In this document: one piece after another, positions 27,733-36,344 of the stretch
How the letters are laid out: every line of letters starts with the position of its first letter
How positions within the stretch are numbered: the stretch's first letter is position 1
Source of the DNA: Vibrio neptunius
GTDB taxonomy: Bacteria; Pseudomonadota; Gammaproteobacteria; Enterobacterales; Vibrionaceae
Length of the DNA: 64,000 nt
Direction: 5' to 3'
Assembly (NCBI GenBank): GCA_019339365.1
Contig: CP079859.1
Span: 1,364,001 to 1,428,000 of the forward strand
Translations under genes and position numbers: made by a program
Notes under the pieces: generated by a model
Databases searched by the model: none
The model's input: the letters and a program-made list of their open reading frames with translations, nothing else
What the model was told of the DNA's origin: nothing

Positions 27733-28173
27733 ATGGAAGCGAAATTGCGTGCTGTGGCGAAGTTTCAGAAAATTCAGAAAAAGCATCGAGATCTGATGTC
27801 GGTGCAGTTAGAATCGCTTCGTCAACAACATGCTTCAGCTCAACAGCGTTTGCAGCAACTGATGGATTTGAAGAGCCAGACGCAGCCTAGATCGAGCCAT
27901 GTCACGTCTTCGCATCGAGAGGCGTTACTCAATCGTAGCCGTGTGGAACAGATGCTCCATAAACTGATCGTACATCAACAGCATGAACAGCAAGTGATGC
28001 AAGCAGAGTGCGCCTCGTTGCAAAAACAACTTGAAACTAAGCATCTCAGAGTCAAAGGTCTAGAAAAAACCCTCGAATGTTGGAAGGAAGCGCACAATTC
28101 TGATATTCGACACAAGGAAGAGCTCGCGTTAGAAGAGATTATCAATAGCCGATTCGCACAAAAAGCTCAATAA
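27733..28173 (+). CDS. fliJ: Lateral flagellar export protein FliJ
   Basis: 146 residues, almost entirely charged coiled coil rich in Gln, Lys and Glu, as expected for FliJ, which fits in the central pore of the FliI hexamer. Sequence conservation is weak, so the call rests on coiled-coil character, length and position immediately after fliI. It ends the rightward lateral operon in this window; fliK, fliL and the stator genes do not follow. Confidence 0.82.
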   Translation: MEAKLRAVAKFQKIQKKHRDLMSVQLESLRQQHASAQQRLQQLMDLKSQTQPRSSHVTSSHREALLNRSRVEQMLHKLIVHQQHEQQVMQAECASLQKQLETKHLRVKGLEKTLECWKEAHNSDIRHKEELALEEIINSRFAQKAQ

Positions 28174-28249
28174 TTCGTCACCCGCAAGGCTTTGCGTCCC
28201 TTTAAACTGCATCAAGCCTAATTTAGTTAAGAATAATAGAAAGGTTGGT

Positions 28250-29620
28250 ATGCTTAAGTTAAGAGATGCAAATGTCCTTATAATCAAAGAATTTCCCAAC
28301 AAAAATATTAGCATATCTAGCCTGATGCTTTCTTTGGGAATCAAGCAACATAAGATAATTCATCTCAATTCGCCTCATGAAGCGCTTAATCGTACCTTCC
28401 ATGGCCGGTTTGATATTCTGATCTGTGATCAGAGCTTTCGCAAAAACACCGTCAAGTCACAGGACTTGATTCTCGAGCTGAGAAAGTCGCAGACCATTGA
28501 TGAGCGTTCGACCATCATTATGGATTGCGCGGATAGTAGTATCCGTGATAGCTCTTATTATTTGGGTGATGTTCACCTTAAACCGGAAGACAATCAACGC
28601 GATGTCAGCGTTCTGATCCGTAAGGTGTTTGAAAAGAAGAACAAAGTCTGGCCATTGCTTCAGCGTAACGATATCGAGTGTGCTGACGAAATGGAGAAGC
28701 GCTACCAATTCTTTGAGCAGCATTACTTCGAATATCAGTATGATTTCAAACTTAATCGTGCCCACTACCATCTCGTTAAACGTGAGCTTAAGCAAGCAAC
28801 GGAGCTCTATGGTGCTTTGATAAAAGAAGCGGGTAAGCGCGATTACTCGCTGGAAATCAGCCTGTTTCTCAATGCACTGGTATTAAATGCCCAATCTGAG
28901 GATGCTCTTGAGCTGTATAACAAGTTCCAATCTGCTAAGTTCCAACTCGGTCAGCCGTTTGATGAGATAGGCTCGTTGCTGATGTTGCAAAATGGCAGTG
29001 TGCAGCAGGCTTATCGTCTGCTGACTCGCTCAGGTTCACGTTGGGGTCTCAGTTTAACTCAACATACATCCTTGGCGCTGATGAGTATTGCAGCAGGCCG
29101 ATATGATGATGCTCTGGTGCACTTTTCCTCTGGACTTAATGCGGCCAAACTGATCAATCGAGATGTGGCTCAGCACACGCTAAACTATCTCTTTGCTTTA
29201 TTAATGTTATGGATGCGAAGCGAAGAGGGCAGTGGCTTGTATGAGAAGAAATTTCATCAGGTTGTTAAAGAAATGTCTCGTCATAAGCTTACAGATAGTG
29301 AAAGTCAGCATCTGGCGATAATTCAGCTTCATGCTGAATTCCTCACTGGTGTCCGCCAAAGCGCCGAGTCTGTGCTGGATAGCTTTACCCGTAAGCTTGA
29401 CAAGGTGAGCTGTGTGGCAAAAATCCACGCCCTATATCTTTCAACGGGCTTGTCCAGCAAAGACAACCTTACCCTCATTTTTGACCACCTTCTCCATCAT
29501 GACAGTGTGTTTATGTTTGAACCTCTTCCTCCTATCTGTGCTGTGTTGGTTAAACGCATCGACTTTAAACAATTTGCCAGTGACATGAAGCGTTTTAGTC
29601 GCGAGAAAGTCGCTGAGTAG
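28250..29620 (+). CDS. Receiver-like protein with TPR-like helical repeats
   Basis: 456 residues. The first 130 resemble a response-regulator receiver: a candidate phosphoacceptor in FDILICDQSF and a Lys-Pro pair in GDVHLKPED. However, the acidic pair at the end of strand 1 is missing (LIIKEF), so phosphorylation is uncertain. The remaining 320 residues are alpha-helical with tetratricopeptide-like repeats (KQATELYGALIKEAG; DALELYNKF; YDDALVHFSSGL). No output DNA-binding domain is visible. It follows fliJ by 76 nt, possibly in the same transcript, and may act as a protein-protein adaptor in swarming control. That role is a guess. Confidence 0.7.
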   Translation: MLKLRDANVLIIKEFPNKNISISSLMLSLGIKQHKIIHLNSPHEALNRTFHGRFDILICDQSFRKNTVKSQDLILELRKSQTIDERSTIIMDCADSSIRDSSYYLGDVHLKPEDNQRDVSVLIRKVFEKKNKVWPLLQRNDIECADEMEKRYQFFEQHYFEYQYDFKLNRAHYHLVKRELKQATELYGALIKEAGKRDYSLEISLFLNALVLNAQSEDALELYNKFQSAKFQLGQPFDEIGSLLMLQNGSVQQAYRLLTRSGSRWGLSLTQHTSLALMSIAAGRYDDALVHFSSGLNAAKLINRDVAQHTLNYLFALLMLWMRSEEGSGLYEKKFHQVVKEMSRHKLTDSESQHLAIIQLHAEFLTGVRQSAESVLDSFTRKLDKVSCVAKIHALYLSTGLSSKDNLTLIFDHLLHHDSVFMFEPLPPICAVLVKRIDFKQFASDMKRFSREKVAE

Positions 29621-29799
29621 TTGAGACTCTATTTTTAGTACCACAATAGGCAAAGCGACCAGTTTTACTCGCGAATTAAATTCAATTTTTATCTCTGGGA
29701 TAAGGTTTCCGAATTGGAAACCTGCCTCTTTTCGCGTCGTCGTGCCCTGATAGAATTCCTCTCACTTGAATGATTGTAAGAGTGTGTCATTGAACAAGT

Positions 29800-30768
29800 A
29801 TGGAATCTAATCACTTAACCGTTATGGTCACAGGCATTGAAGGAACGCGCTTTTTTAATCTTTCGTTCCGGGCCATTAAAGGGATTAAGTACTCACTCCT
29901 TTTTATTGCAGTGGTGTTCTGTACCCTGCTCGGACTTTTGTCGATTTTAGCAGGTGATGCCTCTGACTCTGAGCGAGAAAAAAGTGAGTTACTGAGCAAA
30001 GCCTCTTCTCTCGAACAAGAGCTCATACGCTCACATGAATTTCAGAGTGATTTGGAAAGCCACCTGACAAGAAAGAAGCAAGACCTCGCTTATGTCACGG
30101 ACAAACTGCGCGATATTGAGTCTGCGCTAGCGCTTTCTAACGAATCGTTAGATTTAAGGGAACGGGTGGACAGTGCTGGGCTCAGTGCCGCTGTTCGTCA
30201 TCAAATGATGCAACTGATACCCAATGGACGGCCTGTTAAGGCGGGTCATCTTTCTTCCCATTATGGCCGTCGAGTGCATCCTGTTACCAAAGTAAAAACC
30301 ATGCATCATGGTATTGATTATGCGGTGAATGCTGGGACACCTATTTACGCTCCAGCCGATGGCATTATTGAAGTGGCGAGAAAGAGCAATAAGGGATCTG
30401 GCAATTTCATCAAGCTGGCGCACTCCTTCGGATTTACTTCTTCTTACTCTCACCTGAGTGCATTCAAGGTGAAGCGTGGAGATTACGTTAAAAAAGGTGA
30501 TTTGATAGGCCTATCGGGGAACTCTGGGTTGTCGACTGGATATCACCTGCATTATGAGGTTCGTTTGGTGGGGCGCTCTCTGGATCCACTGCCGTTCACC
30601 AAATGGGAAATGAATAACTTTGACTCGATTTTCGAATCGAATAAGGACGTAAAATGGGATTACTTGGTAAACAGAATCGAGAATCAAATAGCCACTGCTC
30701 TCAAACTGTCATCGCGGAAGGAGGCTATATTGAGGGACAGCTCAAGCTTACTTGTAACATCCAGATAG
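29800..30768 (+). CDS. Membrane-anchored M23 (LytM-type) peptidase
   Basis: 322 residues. A single N-terminal transmembrane helix (about 30-50) is followed by a coiled-coil stretch (about 55-110) and an M23 domain. The zinc motifs are present: HHGIDYA (HxxxD) and HLHYEV (HxH), so it should be an active D,D-endopeptidase against peptidoglycan. It overlaps the next gene, a bactofilin, by 115 nt. M23 peptidases next to bactofilins are a known pair in cell-shape control (for example Helicobacter CcmA with Csd1), where the bactofilin scaffold localises cell-wall cutting. The start has no strong Shine-Dalgarno. Confidence 0.85.
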   Translation: MESNHLTVMVTGIEGTRFFNLSFRAIKGIKYSLLFIAVVFCTLLGLLSILAGDASDSEREKSELLSKASSLEQELIRSHEFQSDLESHLTRKKQDLAYVTDKLRDIESALALSNESLDLRERVDSAGLSAAVRHQMMQLIPNGRPVKAGHLSSHYGRRVHPVTKVKTMHHGIDYAVNAGTPIYAPADGIIEVARKSNKGSGNFIKLAHSFGFTSSYSHLSAFKVKRGDYVKKGDLIGLSGNSGLSTGYHLHYEVRLVGRSLDPLPFTKWEMNNFDSIFESNKDVKWDYLVNRIENQIATALKLSSRKEAILRDSSSLLVTSR

Positions 30769-31094
30769 ATGGTCAAATAAAGGGCAGTATTGAAACCGAT
30801 CGAAGTGTCACTATCAGTGCTACGGGCTCTGTCGATGGGTCGATTCGCGCAGAACGCCTGATTATCAATGGTCGTTTTCTGGGCAAGGTTTACACCAAAA
30901 GTTTGGAGATTCTCGAACACGGCTACCTTGAAGGAGAGGTGTCAGCGACAGAGTTTACGATTCAGAAAGGTGGCGTCTTCCTAGGCAATTCAAAAAATGT
31001 TTCCACAGAAGAAGTGGTCAACTTAGATGCGGCGAAAAAGACATCAAAGCCAAGAGCAAAAACGGAACAAGGTAAAGTCGAGCAGTGTGCTTGA
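30654..31094 (+). CDS. Bactofilin (polymer-forming cytoskeletal protein)
   Basis: 146 residues. The central part (about 15-115) shows the right-handed beta-helix repeat of bactofilins: TVIAEGGYIEGQLKLTCNIQ, IDGQIKGSIETDRSVTI, GSVDGSIRAERLIINGRF and EHGYLEGEVSATEF. The tail is charged and disordered. AAGGA lies 6 nt before the ATG. It forms nucleotide-free filaments on the membrane and would scaffold the M23 enzyme encoded just upstream in an overlapping frame. Confidence 0.9.
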   Translation: MGLLGKQNRESNSHCSQTVIAEGGYIEGQLKLTCNIQIDGQIKGSIETDRSVTISATGSVDGSIRAERLIINGRFLGKVYTKSLEILEHGYLEGEVSATEFTIQKGGVFLGNSKNVSTEEVVNLDAAKKTSKPRAKTEQGKVEQCA

Positions 31095-31107
31095 GTGTTG
31101 AGTCAAG

Positions 31108-31134
31108 GATGTCTCCCGAATTGAGGGAGACATC
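31108..31134. terminator. Hairpin after the bactofilin gene
   Basis: GATGTCTCCC pairs perfectly with GGGAGACATC around a 7-base loop, 14 nt after the bactofilin stop. No T tract follows, so it may be a weak terminator or an mRNA-stabilising structure. Confidence 0.5.
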
Positions 31135-31299
31135 AAACACCGCCCACATCCCGCCTAGGCGTTATCTCGCCACCCTACTCGCATCATGACACCTCATTCA
31201 CTGGTTAAATTCGCTAGGGCAGGCTGACTTTTTGCTCTCTTTCGTCGAGTGACCAATAAGGACGGAAGTCGCCATTTTAACACCTGATTACGTTAGTCG

Positions 31300-31341
31300 C
31301 TCCCGACAAACTGCCGGACAATACTCTCCATTTGTCGGGAG
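31300..31341 (+). promoter_or_regulatory. Inverted repeat covering the ABC-transporter ribosome binding site
   Basis: CTCCCGACAAA (31300-31310) and TTTGTCGGGAG (31331-31341) are perfect 11-bp inverted repeats 20 bases apart. The right arm contains the GGGAG Shine-Dalgarno that serves ATG 31347. In mRNA the hairpin would hide the ribosome binding site; in DNA it could be an operator. Either suggests regulated expression of the transporter pair. Confidence 0.6.
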
Positions 31342-31346
31342 TATGT

Positions 31347-32999
31347 ATGTTACTGTCAAAGGGCATGGGGCGAAGCGAAGCACTTAAAGCCATGTTGTAC
31401 AGTGAGCGTCGTCAAGTCACTCTTTCATTAGGTAGCGCGGTCATGTGCAGTCTAATAGAAGTCGTACCTTGGTTATGTTTGCTTCTCTCTCTCGAAGCCA
31501 TGGCTTCTGGAGAGTCACCCATTGAGTATCTGTTGGTATTCGTTATCGCATTATTTGCGCGCTATGGATTGTACGCTTTTGCGGTTTGGCTGGCGCATTT
31601 AGCCGCGTATCAGATTATCCAGAAGACACGCCAACACATTGTTCGTGCTTTGGCATCCATGAAAATCGAACAGCTCCGAAGCTTGAAGCGAGGAGACATA
31701 GAAAAACGACTCTCGGATGACTGTCAGAGTCTTGAGCCACTCATTGCCCATCATGGTACGGATGTGATTAATGGTCTTATGATGCCCGTACTGCTCACCA
31801 TACTGATGGGTTACATAGACTGGCGTCTGGCGTTGATCGCACTGCTGCCTTTACCTGTGGCACTGGTTGTTCAGATTATGTTGATGAGTGGCTTCCGTCA
31901 TCGGCAAGAAAAGTACATGCAGATCGTTGCCGATATGCACCAAGCGCAGATGGAATTTTTGCGTAGCATTGGTGTCATGAAACTGTTCTCCGTCGATGTA
32001 GATTCTTACTTGACGCTTAGCCGCACAATTCGTTCCCATAATAAAATCGTCACTGGCTATACTCGCGTCATGGTTGGCGCTTGGGTGACGTTTGTTACAC
32101 TGGCTCAGACGTCACTCATGTTGGTTGTGCCTGCTGCCATCGCATTGGTTCAAATGGGACAGTTGTCGCATGCAGAGCTGGTCATGGTGGTTTGTATCAG
32201 TGCGGGTATTTTAAAACCTTGGCTCGATCTGACCCAGGTCTTTTCTCAGATACAGCAATCCTTTGTTGCCGTCGATCGCCTCCTTCCTTTCTTTCACTCT
32301 CGTCAGTCTGTGGTACCAAGTTATGTGGCCCCGCTAGCCACTCTTTCCTGCACTCAGTTGACGCTTTCTCGCGCAGACAATCCGCTATTGAGTGAGATAA
32401 ATGTCGAATTTTATCCCGGGGAACGGGTGACGATCGAAGGGGAATCGGGCGCGGGGAAAAGCTCTTGGCTAATGACCTTGACTGGAGCTCTGACTGCGGA
32501 CAAGGGTGATTGGCGTGTCAATGGTATGCCGATGAAGGGTTGGGATGATGTAACACGCAGCCGTTATGTGACGAGTGTCGATCAACAGGTGGCGTTCTTC
32601 TCCGGTTCATTGCGTGACAATCTGTCATTGACTAGCAAGGCATTACATGATGATGAGCTTTGGTCACTGTTGTCGCTCATGAAACTGAAAACCTTAGTGA
32701 TGAAATTACCCCAAGGTCTGGATTCCCCGATTGGCGAAGCTCAGCGTTTATTCAGTGGTGGAGAAATGCAACGTCTGGCAATCGTCAGGGCGGCGTTGGC
32801 TAAAACGCCAGTGTTGATTCTTGATGAAGCGACAGCGCATCTTGATCAAATTTCTGAGCAAATAGTGCTAGAAGGACTTCGTGACTATCACCCTGAACAG
32901 ATTCAGTTGATTATCAGTCATCGAGCGGGTCGAGTTAAGCAAGTGAATCGTCGCTTACGAGTGGAGGCGGGTAAAGTGCAGGAGAGTGGTGATGACTAG
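31347..32999 (+). CDS. Half-size ABC transporter of the siderophore locus, first subunit (YbtP/YbtQ-like)
   Basis: About 550 residues: an N-terminal six-helix membrane domain (to about residue 310) fused to an ATPase domain. Walker A is EGESGAGKSSW, the signature is LFSGGEMQRLAI and Walker B is VLILDEATAH. The start at ATG 31347 has GGGAG five bases upstream; a TTG at 31332 is also in frame. With its partner it forms a heterodimer resembling YbtP/YbtQ, exporter-fold proteins that carry ferric yersiniabactin inward across the inner membrane. Direction cannot be read from sequence. It overlaps the second subunit by 8 nt and converges on the siderophore cluster. Confidence 0.85.
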   Translation: MLLSKGMGRSEALKAMLYSERRQVTLSLGSAVMCSLIEVVPWLCLLLSLEAMASGESPIEYLLVFVIALFARYGLYAFAVWLAHLAAYQIIQKTRQHIVRALASMKIEQLRSLKRGDIEKRLSDDCQSLEPLIAHHGTDVINGLMMPVLLTILMGYIDWRLALIALLPLPVALVVQIMLMSGFRHRQEKYMQIVADMHQAQMEFLRSIGVMKLFSVDVDSYLTLSRTIRSHNKIVTGYTRVMVGAWVTFVTLAQTSLMLVVPAAIALVQMGQLSHAELVMVVCISAGILKPWLDLTQVFSQIQQSFVAVDRLLPFFHSRQSVVPSYVAPLATLSCTQLTLSRADNPLLSEINVEFYPGERVTIEGESGAGKSSWLMTLTGALTADKGDWRVNGMPMKGWDDVTRSRYVTSVDQQVAFFSGSLRDNLSLTSKALHDDELWSLLSLMKLKTLVMKLPQGLDSPIGEAQRLFSGGEMQRLAIVRAALAKTPVLILDEATAHLDQISEQIVLEGLRDYHPEQIQLIISHRAGRVKQVNRRLRVEAGKVQESGDD

Positions 33000-34680
33000 T
33001 ATTCAGATCTTGATACGCCATAGTGGTATCAGTGCTCGGCAGTTCTGGAAAGGACTTGCTGGAAAGCTGGTGGTGGAAGCCTTGCCTCTATTGGTGTTTG
33101 GTACGCTTTTTGTCTGGCTTTTGAGCCCAGAATCAGTGTCTTGGCTGACGGTAGGAGCGATCTCATTGATGGTGGTGGTGAGCCAATGGTGGTTTGGCCA
33201 GAGTGCCAAGCAGACATTTCTCGGTGCTTATAGCATTACTCATGGACTGAGAAGCCAGCTGTTGACGGATATTCGAAGACAACCTCTTGCTGCACTAAAA
33301 GGCAAGCGTCTAGGCGAAAAAATGAAACTTCTGACTGCAGATTTGAAGCAGTTTGAAGATATATTCAGTCATCTATTAGCGGATTTCATTTCAGCGTGGG
33401 TTGTGCCATTTGCCATGCTATTGGTGATTGGCTTGGTTGACCCTGTTTTAGGGGCTGTTACTTTGGGGATATTCGTTTTGGCTCTGGGGGTGTTAATGCT
33501 CGCGGAGAGCACATTCAGTCAGCGAGCACAGCATCATCACAGTATGAATAGTGAGGTCTCCAGCCGACTGTTAGAATATGTTGACTGTTTGCCTATGCTA
33601 CGTGGTTTTGCCCAAAGTGAACGTCTGGCGGCCCCCTTGTGTGACAAAATAGAGCAACAACGAGCCGCTGGCCTTGGTCTGGAATGGGCTGGTGGAATGG
33701 GTGTTCTTATCGCTACATTGATCACTGAGCTCGCACTGGTGCTAAACCTTGGCCTCGCAAGTCTGTTTTTGCAATCTGATCAGCTGACATGGCCAGAATG
33801 TTTAGTGGTGATTGTGGCAAGCGTGGTTTGTATCCGCCCTTTAACCCGAATGACGGTTTATGCCGCGTTATTGCGATATATGCTCAATGCCGCCGACCGT
33901 TTGCAGGCGCTCGCTCAATTGCCTCAACAAGCAGCGAAAGGGGAAGCTCCTGCTGGGCACGATATCGTCATTGATGACCTATATCTTACTATTGATGAGC
34001 AAAAGATACTGAGTGGCGTCAACCTTACCATCCCCAAAGGGCATCGTATCGCTTTTGTGGGACCAAGTGGAGCGGGAAAATCCAGTCTTCTGGATGCCAT
34101 TGCTGCTTTCCATATTCCCTCTTCGGGTTCTATAAATATTGGCGGACGCAGCATTGATGAGATCGGAACTCAACACTGGTATAAACTGATTTCCTATGTC
34201 ACACAAGATGTTCAACTGCTCGGTGGCAGTTTACGAGACAACTTGTTACTTGCGAAACCAGAAGCAAGCAGTGAAGAGTTGCAACAAGCGATTGAGGCCG
34301 TCGGTTTGTCTGCCTTAGTGGCGGGTTTACCAAAAGGTCTGGATAGTCATATTGGTGAAAACGGCAACCAATTATCCGGAGGTGAGCGCCAGAGAGTATC
34401 CATTGCTCGTGCCTTGCTGCATGATGCGCCGATTCTCCTATTGGATGAGATTACTTCGGCGCTGGATGAGGCCACGCAAAATGAAGTATTGGCGTCGATT
34501 GCCAGATTGTCTGAAGGGAAGACCGTGATTACTATCGCCCACCGCTTAGACACCGTTCAACATGCCGATACGATTTACTACTTAGAGGATGGCAAAATTG
34601 TTGATTCCGGAGCCCATGATACCTTAATGGCAGAAGGAGGGGGCTATCAGCAATTGTGGCTTGCTGGCCAAGTCGCCTAG
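32992..34680 (+). CDS. Half-size ABC transporter of the siderophore locus, second subunit (YbtP/YbtQ-like)
   Basis: 562 residues from ATG 32992 (GGAGAG five bases upstream). Membrane domain to about residue 310, then ATPase: Walker A VGPSGAGKSSLL, signature QLSGGERQRVSI, Walker B ILLLDEITSALDEA, and switch His in ITIAHRLDTV. Unlike its partner, this subunit has the full consensus at all ATPase motifs. Probably the second half of a heterodimeric transporter for ferric siderophore uptake or for siderophore export. It is followed by a bidirectional terminator shared with the biosynthetic genes. Confidence 0.87.
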   Translation: MTSIQILIRHSGISARQFWKGLAGKLVVEALPLLVFGTLFVWLLSPESVSWLTVGAISLMVVVSQWWFGQSAKQTFLGAYSITHGLRSQLLTDIRRQPLAALKGKRLGEKMKLLTADLKQFEDIFSHLLADFISAWVVPFAMLLVIGLVDPVLGAVTLGIFVLALGVLMLAESTFSQRAQHHHSMNSEVSSRLLEYVDCLPMLRGFAQSERLAAPLCDKIEQQRAAGLGLEWAGGMGVLIATLITELALVLNLGLASLFLQSDQLTWPECLVVIVASVVCIRPLTRMTVYAALLRYMLNAADRLQALAQLPQQAAKGEAPAGHDIVIDDLYLTIDEQKILSGVNLTIPKGHRIAFVGPSGAGKSSLLDAIAAFHIPSSGSINIGGRSIDEIGTQHWYKLISYVTQDVQLLGGSLRDNLLLAKPEASSEELQQAIEAVGLSALVAGLPKGLDSHIGENGNQLSGGERQRVSIARALLHDAPILLLDEITSALDEATQNEVLASIARLSEGKTVITIAHRLDTVQHADTIYYLEDGKIVDSGAHDTLMAEGGGYQQLWLAGQVA

Positions 34681-34700
34681 AAATCCCGGACAGCAAAGTA

Positions 34701-34726
34701 AAAGCCTCGCTATCAAGCGAGGCTTT
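34701..34726. terminator. Bidirectional terminator between the ABC genes and irp5
   Basis: AAAGCCTCGC pairs with GCGAGGCTTT (10 bp, 6-base loop). T-rich sequence follows on both strands. It ends the rightward transporter operon and the leftward siderophore operon, which converge here. Confidence 0.85.
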
Positions 34727-34736
34727 GTTTAGGGTT

Positions 34737-36344
34737 TTAGCCCAGATGCCAAGGAGTGCCTGATGGCCCGACTATGGCTTTTTTATCCACTTTGCCAACC
34801 GCTGTTTTGGGCAATGTCGACACCCATAGCAATTCATCGGGCATCTTGAATGTTGCTAGGTTCTGTTCGAGTAGGAATTGTCTTAAGTCTTGCAGTGTCA
34901 GTGATGTATCGCGTCCAATCGCTGCAACTCCTATCCGTTCACCTAAGTGCGGATCAGGGACTGCCACCACCGCAACCTGAGCAATATCGGGGTGAGCCAG
35001 TAATTGTTCTTCTATTTCATCCGCAGCAATGCACTCTCCCGCTCGATTGACGACATCTTTGATACGGCCTGTGACAGAGAGGTATTGCTGGTCATTCATG
35101 CGTACTTTATCCCCGCTACAATAGAAACCATCTTCTGTAAATGAGCGAGCGTTGTGTTCAGCCGCACGATAGTAGCCACGGAGCGTATAGGGGCCTCGGG
35201 TTAACAACTCGCCTTCTTCTCCCAATTCAACGTCCTTGCCATCGGAGTCGACAATACGTACTTCGTCCCACTCGCTCACAGGCTTGCCTTGCATTGAAGC
35301 AACGACCTCGGGAGTGTCGTTAAGCCGGGTGCAAGCAATCAGGCCCTCTGCCATACCAAACACTTGCTGTAAGACCCCCGGAAATACGTGTTGCATTGCT
35401 ATCGCGTCGCTGTACGCCAATTTAGAACCACCGACTTGGATCCGCTTAAGGCTGGTCAAATTCGCCTCTTCCCACTGAACTGCTTCGGTCCATAGTTGTG
35501 CCAGAGCAGGCACTAGTGCGGTTGCTGTCACACTGTACTGTTCAATAAGTTCAAAGCAATGGTCAGGGCTGGCTAACTGAGTAAAAATCACTTCACCACC
35601 CACCGATAAGGTGCCTAAAAATCCTGGGCAACCTAACGTAAAATTGTGAGCGGCTGGAAGCACGGCTAGGTAAACCTCTGTTTCTGCCACTTCACTCGCA
35701 CGGCAACAGCAGCGAATATTATACAGGTAGTCGTTATGCGTTCTGGGAATCAACTTGGGCAGCCCTGTCGTACCCCCAGAGACCAAAAATAATGCGGTTT
35801 CTGCTGGGTCAACGTCGGCAGGGGCAAAGCCATTCGCCTCGGAATGAGGTAAAGCACACGTTGGCGTGCATTGATCGATCAGGTAGAGTTTTAGATCGCC
35901 CTGTTTCTTGAGGTTGTTGACTATTTTCTTACCAATCTTCCCTTCTCCAACATAGCCCTGCGCATTGCAAGTACGCATAAAGTGTTCTATCTCTGCTAGG
36001 CCGTGTGCAGGCAACGCCATCACCGGAATGAGCCCCGCACGCAGGAATCCGAACAGTGTAGCAGCGAACTCACAGCGATTGCTCAGTTGCATCACTACAC
36101 GGTCGCCCGCTGCCCAGCCCTGAGAAATTAGCCCTTGAGCGATTTGATCCGCTTCATTGATTAACTCTCGGTATGTCATTGATTTAATGTCATCTCTGAC
36201 GGCTATTTGGTTGAGTGTATTGGCAGAGTGAGACCACAGTAATTGCCACAAGGGGACTTGTTCCCATAGGCCTGCTTGTTGGTACGTTTGTTGTTTTTCA
36301 GTGGAATGCGGGATAACCGGTTCCATCGCCTTGCGAGAGGTCAT
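34737..36344 (-). CDS. irp5: Salicyl-AMP ligase (YbtE/Irp5-like)
   Basis: 535 residues, stand-alone aryl adenylating enzyme. Adenylation motifs: SGGTTGLPKLIPRTHNDY, FGMAEGL, YRAAEHNARSFTEDGFYCSGDKV in pieces, GRIKDVVNRAGE and the catalytic Lys in TAVGKVDKK. It activates salicylate as the AMP ester and loads it on the aryl carrier domain of Irp2. Salicylate rather than dihydroxybenzoate is inferred from the adjacent salicylate synthase; no dihydroxybenzoate genes are present. Its ATG overlaps the irp9 stop (ATGA). Confidence 0.9.
   Translation of the reverse strand: MTSRKAMEPVIPHSTEKQQTYQQAGLWEQVPLWQLLWSHSANTLNQIAVRDDIKSMTYRELINEADQIAQGLISQGWAAGDRVVMQLSNRCEFAATLFGFLRAGLIPVMALPAHGLAEIEHFMRTCNAQGYVGEGKIGKKIVNNLKKQGDLKLYLIDQCTPTCALPHSEANGFAPADVDPAETALFLVSGGTTGLPKLIPRTHNDYLYNIRCCCRASEVAETEVYLAVLPAAHNFTLGCPGFLGTLSVGGEVIFTQLASPDHCFELIEQYSVTATALVPALAQLWTEAVQWEEANLTSLKRIQVGGSKLAYSDAIAMQHVFPGVLQQVFGMAEGLIACTRLNDTPEVVASMQGKPVSEWDEVRIVDSDGKDVELGEEGELLTRGPYTLRGYYRAAEHNARSFTEDGFYCSGDKVRMNDQQYLSVTGRIKDVVNRAGECIAADEIEEQLLAHPDIAQVAVVAVPDPHLGERIGVAAIGRDTSLTLQDLRQFLLEQNLATFKMPDELLWVSTLPKTAVGKVDKKAIVGPSGTPWHLG

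Noticed and set aside
28129..28344. Minus-strand frame across the fliJ/receiver-TPR junction
   Set aside because: It overlaps two well-supported genes, has no ribosome binding site and no recognisable content.
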